Source of the DNA: Asterias rubens
Lineage: Eukaryota > Echinodermata > Asteroidea > Forcipulatida > Asteriidae
Direction of reading: 5' to 3'
NCBI RefSeq assembly: GCF_902459465.1
Contig: NC_047081.1
Location: 10,011,883-10,075,882 of the forward strand
Length of the DNA stretch: 64,000 nucleotides
Shown piece after piece: positions 58,838-64,000 of the stretch. The number at the start of each line of letters is the position of its first letter. Position 1 is the stretch's first letter. The notes beneath the pieces are model-generated. The model was not told where the DNA came from, searched no databases, and saw only the letters and a program-made list of their open reading frames with translations. The position numbers and the translations under genes were made by a program.

Positions 58838-59313
58838 TAAAGACAGCAAAAAAAGTAACGCGGCTGTTGTAAAAGCACATATAATTTTAAACTTGTTACT
58901 CCTATTCAAAAAATGAAAATACACCGAAACGGACAATTTTATTACGGTGATTTTGACACCTTGTTACAATCGGTCGAGTATTGTTGTCGCGGTATGTGCC
59001 CAGTTCCACAGTGTTGCAGTAACTCATACTGACATGATTACTCTCTCTCTCTGATTCAGCGTGAAGCTAATAGCGGGAATTTTGAAAAGCTGTTCTTGTC
59101 AATAGCAGTTACTGCAACAATAGAAATGGGCATTTTTCACCTGTAAGCACTTACCGCGACAACAATACTCGACCGATTATAACAACCGATGTGTCAAAAT
59201 CACCGTAATTAAATTTTCCGTATCCTGGTATTATCAATTTTAGAATACGAGTAACAAATGTAAAATTATAGGTGCTTTTACAACAGCTGGGTTACTTTTT
59301 TTTGCTGTCTTTA
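58838..59313. mobile_element. Fold-back element, copy 6
   Basis: A complete near-palindrome with ends TAAAGACAGCAAAAAAAG and TTTTTTTTGCTGTCTTTA. Confidence 0.75.
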
Positions 59314-60795
59314 GTAAAGATATATGCAAAGAACTCGTACATGGTTCAGTGCACTATGTGTAGGGGGGGGCATGTTGATTATATTGGCCCTAATATGAAC
59401 ACCAAGAAAAACCTTTAAGAATTGAAGAATAAACTTCTTGCCGCGGAGAGTTGATTTGATGGTTTATTCTTAAAAACTGAAGTTCAACTTGAATAAAGCT
59501 TTAGGGAATCAAATTACAGTTGAATCTTATAAATTTCTTCAATTTACTAGAACTACATGATTTAACGGTAGAATAGCAGGAAAATACATTGTCTACCAAC
59601 CACAGTATTTAGTTATATGCATATTGTTCGAAAGTCCGACAAACCAAAGATTTGAAATTTAACTATTATTATCAACTGAGTGATTTGGTTCGAATAGGAA
59701 GTGCATAGCGGTAGCGCAAAGCAAATGCATTTTACAAGCCTTTAATTTTTTATATATTTTCTTTTTTGTCTTTATTAGGTAGCATTATGTTATACACTAA
59801 AGATGATTAACTGTCATGTCTGAAGGTGGCGCCCTAGCATTACCTCTGTATCCAACGGCATGTCTGAAGTATAACTGTACTATAATTCAAAAATTGCATC
59901 AATTTTTTGAAGAATGATAACATCAGTTACTTCAATTGTTAATTATTTACTTATCAAGTGAAGGCTTTTATTTAATTTTAAAACGTGGCGCGATTATAAT
60001 AATAAGGCCGTACGGTCCGAAGCACAAAGGCAATCAAAGGGCACTTAAATTTAAAAGCTGTAAATGATTTAAAAGTAAGTTAAAAGTTTGCGGATAGCAA
60101 CCATATTAAGATAATTTTTACGATTTTTATTTCTATTTCCCACAGTTCACTCTTGAGATATTCGATACTAACTTGACACCATTGGCCATTTTTTGGATCT
60201 GGGATCCCTACAACCTTGTTAGTATCTCGTGTCAATGCTTCGGTTTGCTGTCAACAATCTAAAGTGATTTATCAGACTTGGTTACGGTTCTTACTGGAGA
60301 CGTTGTCTTCTCATAGTAAGGTATTTACATGTTACATGAGAGCTGCTCATCATCAACCAACATTCGTAGCTGTACATTATTTGCAATCTAGGTGGCTGCA
60401 TATAAAATGGAAAATCATGGAGTCTAGTAAAACCACGTTTTCCTAGCTAGATAACTGAACATGAAGCTTGGAGTTTCCTCCTGAGCGGTCACTGGCTGTG
60501 ATTTACCCTCACAATAATTGTCACGATTTTACATCATACCATTCTTTGTTTGGTTAACCTGAACATCGGGGTATTACTTTATAAATGACTCAATGCAAAG
60601 CGAGAGTCGAACAATCATAAAGTTATTGGTACATTTGAATAATATTTTGAATGTACATTTTGTCAAAAATGAGAATATTCACATTCGTGTCGAAAGACTG
60701 GGTTAGTCTCTCGTTTATTTATTATTGTTCAACTTAGTGAATTTCCTTGTTATTCACGATATTGTACCATTTTCGACCATGATGTTCTGGACACT

Positions 60796-62733
60796 TTAAA
60801 AACGATGCAAGACCTTGACCGAGTGCCTATCAGCCACGATGAGGTCACCGGTAGGAGTAAATGTCATGCCAAGAGGATAGTACAAACCACGAGCTACACA
60901 GCCGATGTGCTCACCTGATGCATCGTAATGATGAATCTCATGGGTTGTCCGGCCATCGTAATGAACAGACACATAGATGTCTCCAGCATCGTCGCAGCAT
61001 AGTCCCAGCGGTTTTACAGGTTTGCCATCAATGGAGGTGCTGATATTGAACACCTCGTTTCCCATGAAATCCAGACAAACAAGTTTCATCTTCTCGTATT
61101 TTCTGAACATCAGACGCTCCTTGCTGCTTACAGATAGAAAGCAGTTGATACTAATATCGTCATGATGTGTTGTGGAAATAATGGATCCATCCATATTATG
61201 CAGATATATTACCTTTCTCTTACAGTCAGCCACTGCAATTCGATCTTTCTTGTCCACAGCAATACCACAAATTAGACTCTCTGACTGCCCCTCGACTTGA
61301 TCCTGTGAGGGTCTGAACTGACGAATGTATCGCAGTTCTCCATCATAAACCTTTATATCCTCTCCGTCAGTAACCAGAAGCAGGTCATCAGAGGTCACGG
61401 CGACGCCAAAAGGTTGTTTTAGTTTACCGTCCTCTGTTCCACTTTGAACACCTGTAGATTTGTAAATACCCTTTGATGTAAATGTGGATAGTAGCATCCT
61501 GACTGTATCAGTAACGACAATATCACCATTGCTAAAGCAAGCAACGTCCCATGCATTCTTAAACTCCCCCTCACCTTCCCCTTTTCTACCAATTTCTGTC
61601 TTCACCTCCCACTTCTCTTCCTCTAGTATTTCACCGAGATCTGCATCAGTGACGATATCATGACCTTTGAACCCGATGAATGACTTGCTATGCTGCACTG
61701 TTTGAAACTGGAGCTCTTTGTGGAAGTCTAAGTTGTGCATAACTTTTGGCTTGAGGTCCAGCAGCTCAAAGTTATCAGCATGTTGCATCAAGTCATTGAC
61801 TGAAGCTACGATCTGCTCTGCACGGCTCATCTTATCGTGATTGCTGCTCTGAATGCTCTCAAATTCCTCACCTCTTTCTTGACCGATTTGAGTGATTCTT
61901 TCTCGAAGGAGGCGAGATGCATTTCTTATCTTAGTGATTTCCTCTTCCTCCTTAGCCACAATATCTCGAAGAGCCCGGTCGACCATGAGCTGTAATCTAC
62001 GATGAGAGTGCTTGATAGAGTCATCCACTTTTTGGAATTGCTTGCGGCACTCATCAAACTTCTTCAAGGCTTCATCAACAGCTCGACGATAAGATCGAAT
62101 GGAATCAATGATCTCAGAGAGATTGTGGTTTGACGCTCGGTGATCAAACACCGCACATTTGAGACACACAAGTAAATCACACGTATCACAATAGAAACAC
62201 AGTTCCTGGTCAGTGTGCTTTCGGCACTTTTGTGCTTCAATTTTGTTCTTGTCTTTAGGGCGCTCATTTGATGAGTCGACAGCATGAACGATTTGATGAT
62301 GCCTGTGACTTTTTAATTTTGCGTGGTATTTCAGACATGTCTGGCAAAAATTAGCATCACAGTCAACACACCGTGAGACATCTTCAAGACCTTCGTCACA
62401 CCAAACGCAAGTCAATACAGGTGGGTTAATGTTCTCCTTTGGACCTTCAAGATTGATGACGTCATCGATAAGCGAGCTCAAGAAAAAGCAGCTAAGAAGA
62501 TCCGACAATCCCTCATCTGGGATGGACGTTTCTTTTTTGCATATTGGGCAAATTATAATATCCGTCTTCGGATCCTGTTTGTCTATAAGTTCCTGAAGAC
62601 ATTTGAAGCAGAAGCTGTGCAGACAGTCCAGGATTTTCGGATCGGTGAACCGACTCAGACAGATTGGGCATTCGATGTGTACATGTCTAATCTTGCATGT
62701 GGTCTCAGTGGTGGGTAGTGCGGCTTCCGCCAT
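60796..62733 (-). CDS. TRIM-NHL protein (putative E3 ubiquitin ligase), 645 aa
   Basis: This is a complete frame with all zinc ligands, coiled coil and six-blade NHL. The RING reads KTDIIICPICKKETSIPDEG, grouping with the frameshifted gene at 14582. The B-box part has NFCQTCLKYHAKLKSHRHHQIVHAV and NKIEAQKCRKHTDQEL. The start of the propeller has EIGRKGEGEGEFKNAWDV and DTVRMLL. The fourth blade has RKYEKMKL, as in the two fragments. The last blades and about 500 bp of 3' flank are practically identical to the gene at 21291. ATG in AAGATGG. It has two residues fewer than the longest copy. Confidence 0.93.
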   Translation of the reverse strand: MAEAALPTTETTCKIRHVHIECPICLSRFTDPKILDCLHSFCFKCLQELIDKQDPKTDIIICPICKKETSIPDEGLSDLLSCFFLSSLIDDVINLEGPKENINPPVLTCVWCDEGLEDVSRCVDCDANFCQTCLKYHAKLKSHRHHQIVHAVDSSNERPKDKNKIEAQKCRKHTDQELCFYCDTCDLLVCLKCAVFDHRASNHNLSEIIDSIRSYRRAVDEALKKFDECRKQFQKVDDSIKHSHRRLQLMVDRALRDIVAKEEEEITKIRNASRLLRERITQIGQERGEEFESIQSSNHDKMSRAEQIVASVNDLMQHADNFELLDLKPKVMHNLDFHKELQFQTVQHSKSFIGFKGHDIVTDADLGEILEEEKWEVKTEIGRKGEGEGEFKNAWDVACFSNGDIVVTDTVRMLLSTFTSKGIYKSTGVQSGTEDGKLKQPFGVAVTSDDLLLVTDGEDIKVYDGELRYIRQFRPSQDQVEGQSESLICGIAVDKKDRIAVADCKRKVIYLHNMDGSIISTTHHDDISINCFLSVSSKERLMFRKYEKMKLVCLDFMGNEVFNISTSIDGKPVKPLGLCCDDAGDIYVSVHYDGRTTHEIHHYDASGEHIGCVARGLYYPLGMTFTPTGDLIVADRHSVKVLHRF

Positions 62734-62925
62734 CTTGATGAGAATGGACTCCTGTTATCTGATGAAATAAACCAATGTTAGTTTTACAATCGGTAAGTTA
62801 TCCTGAACATCTGACGTCACACTTCGAGGCTTGTGAGTAACGCCAGAGACTGGCCTCCAGCCGGCGTGTATCTTCACCTTTGACCTACATTCATTTCACA
62901 GAGATAGGCAGTCAATGCAAGTACA
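62734..62925 (-). promoter_or_regulatory. Proximal upstream region with CRE and DR1
   Basis: The CRE is at 62812-62819 and the DR1 at 62874-62886. The acceptor-like GGTTTATTTCATCAG precedes the ATG by 25 bp. Confidence 0.48.
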
Positions 62926-63106
62926 TATGCACATGCATGTAAGGTATACAATCTTATTCTGGCTACGGGCCTGTATTTGTTGATCCTAAAAAACACAAAC
63001 TTCAAAAACTCCGCTAATATTTCGTATCTTTCAAACATTTTGTCATAGGATTCAAACAACAGCATGTACTGTGTGAACCAACAAGTGTTTCTACAAAAGG
63101 TTACAA

Positions 63107-64000
63107 TATGTTATATATACTGATTTTTCCAAGGCATTTGATCGAGTCAACCATGATTTTCTCTTGTACAAACTGAATTCCTACAATATTCATCCAAATG
63201 TATAAATTGTGTTACAAAGTTATCTAACTGGCAGAAAACATACAGTAGTTAGTTGTGGATGGTTTTTCTTCCGAATGGAAAACAGTGCCCTCTGGAATTC
63301 CACAGGGTTTAATTCTAGGACCTCTTTTATTTACATTATTTGTTAACGATCTTCCTGAATGATTAAGTAATAAATGTTTACTTTATGCTGATGATCTAAA
63401 GGTTTTTCGTCAGATTGGTTGCACAGCCGATACTATATCTTTGCAGGCTGACTTAGATAGAATTCTTGACTGGTCTAAGTGGCGTCTATTTCTTAACGTT
63501 AACAAATGTAGCATTTTAACTCTGACTCTTAAGAAGAAGCCTGTCAAATTTGATTATACCTTAGGTGATAATATTCTTACTCGTGTTGATGTCCAAAAAG
63601 ATCTTGGTATTTTTATTGACAGCAGACTCACTTTCAACTCGCATGTTAATACTATTATCAAAAAAGCCAATCGCATGAGTGGTTTAGTATGGCGTAACTT
63701 TCGCTCCTTAAAGAATGAGCGTGTTTTACGTCCTTGTTTTGTTCTCTCATCAGACCTAATCTTGAATTTTGTACCATTGTATTTAACTCTATTTCAGCCC
63801 ATCAAGCACATAGACTAGAGGGAGTTCAGTTTCGTTTTCTCAAATTTATTCATAGGACACTAAATAATGGCACTGTTTATAACTTGGATTATCTTGACCT
63901 ATGTAAAATGTACAGACTTCCACCCCTTAGACAGAGAAGAATATTGAATGACTGTCTATTTCTCTACAAATCTTTCCACAATCATTTTAGCAACACTGAG
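63107..64000 (+). mobile_element. Non-LTR retrotransposon, copy D, runs out of the window
   Basis: This copy begins 5' of the others and keeps reverse transcriptase motif A (YTDFSKAFDRVNHDFLL). On its left is the complete upstream spacer ending GGTTACAATA, so the original insertion joint is visible here. The frame is broken by TAA in NV*, by a 4-bp insertion (AGTAGTTAGTTGTGG), by TGA in the NDLPE stretch, and by a lost base at TTACGTCCTTG. SKTWR has lost one codon. The longest open part is 63441-63818. It is inactive. Confidence 0.83.

Larger units (their letters stand above)
57533..60795. other. Spacer unit 8
   Basis: It starts right after the deletion joint, and so lacks SINE-1, SINE-2 and upstream MITE-A. 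It holds a CRE/DR1/ETS cluster, a G-run near 58495, a fold-back element, a G-run near 59362, an empty downstream MITE-A site near 59610, and the TRIM 3' flank. AATAAA on the - strand lies near 60714. No gene is recognised. Confidence 0.7.

Noticed and set aside
1-64000. CRISPR array, prokaryotic operon or LTR provirus
   Set aside because: Repeats are dispersed or kb-scale and not short regular repeats. Genes have eukaryotic splice sites and Kozak contexts. No LTR pair or gag/pol order was seen.

Overview
The window reads as animal nuclear DNA. It is AT-rich with long non-coding spacers, tRNA-derived SINEs, MITEs, a non-LTR retrotransposon, and split exons of a carotenoid oxygenase. The mix of short repeats looks like an echinoderm, perhaps a sea star. 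That is recollection of repeat style and was not searched.

Left edge (1-1160, + strand): the last two exons of a beta-carotene oxygenase/RPE65-family gene, ending with the family's fourth iron-ligand histidine. Directly after it (1190-1345) lies a decayed copy of the upstream region of the TRIM genes, so this is the visible boundary of the array.

The rest (about 2.3-64 kb) is a tandem array of intronless-CDS TRIM-NHL genes, all on the - strand. Six are intact (6571-8514, 21291-23234, 31001-32932, 40295-42226, 48541-50472, 60796-62733; 643-647 codons). One is full length with a single frameshift (14582-16523). Two are 3' fragments coding only the last part of the NHL propeller (2401-2893, 57040-57532). 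Each intact protein has a RING finger, two B-boxes, a coiled coil and a six-blade NHL propeller, and no filamin domain. They are presumably E3 ubiquitin ligases whose substrate or ligand specificity lies in the propeller. The RING, B-box and coiled-coil parts are nearly invariant between copies. The differences gather at equivalent turns of the propeller blades, a pattern expected of a diversifying recognition family.

Each unit (about 6.7-9.7 kb) repeats the same layout, left to right on the + strand: TRIM 3' flank, TRIM gene (-), a proximal upstream region with a CRE and a DR1 motif, optionally a 5'-truncated non-LTR retrotransposon, a tRNA-derived SINE (+), a second tRNA-like SINE (-) tail to tail with it, a MITE with TIRs, a MITE-like remnant, usually a CRE/DR1/ETS motif cluster, and a long fold-back element. 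Shared insertions and deletions show that the units multiplied by segmental duplication and then exchanged sequence. The retrotransposon was inserted once, and a later microhomology deletion is shared by three of its four copies. Blocks of about 4 kb are nearly identical between non-adjacent units.
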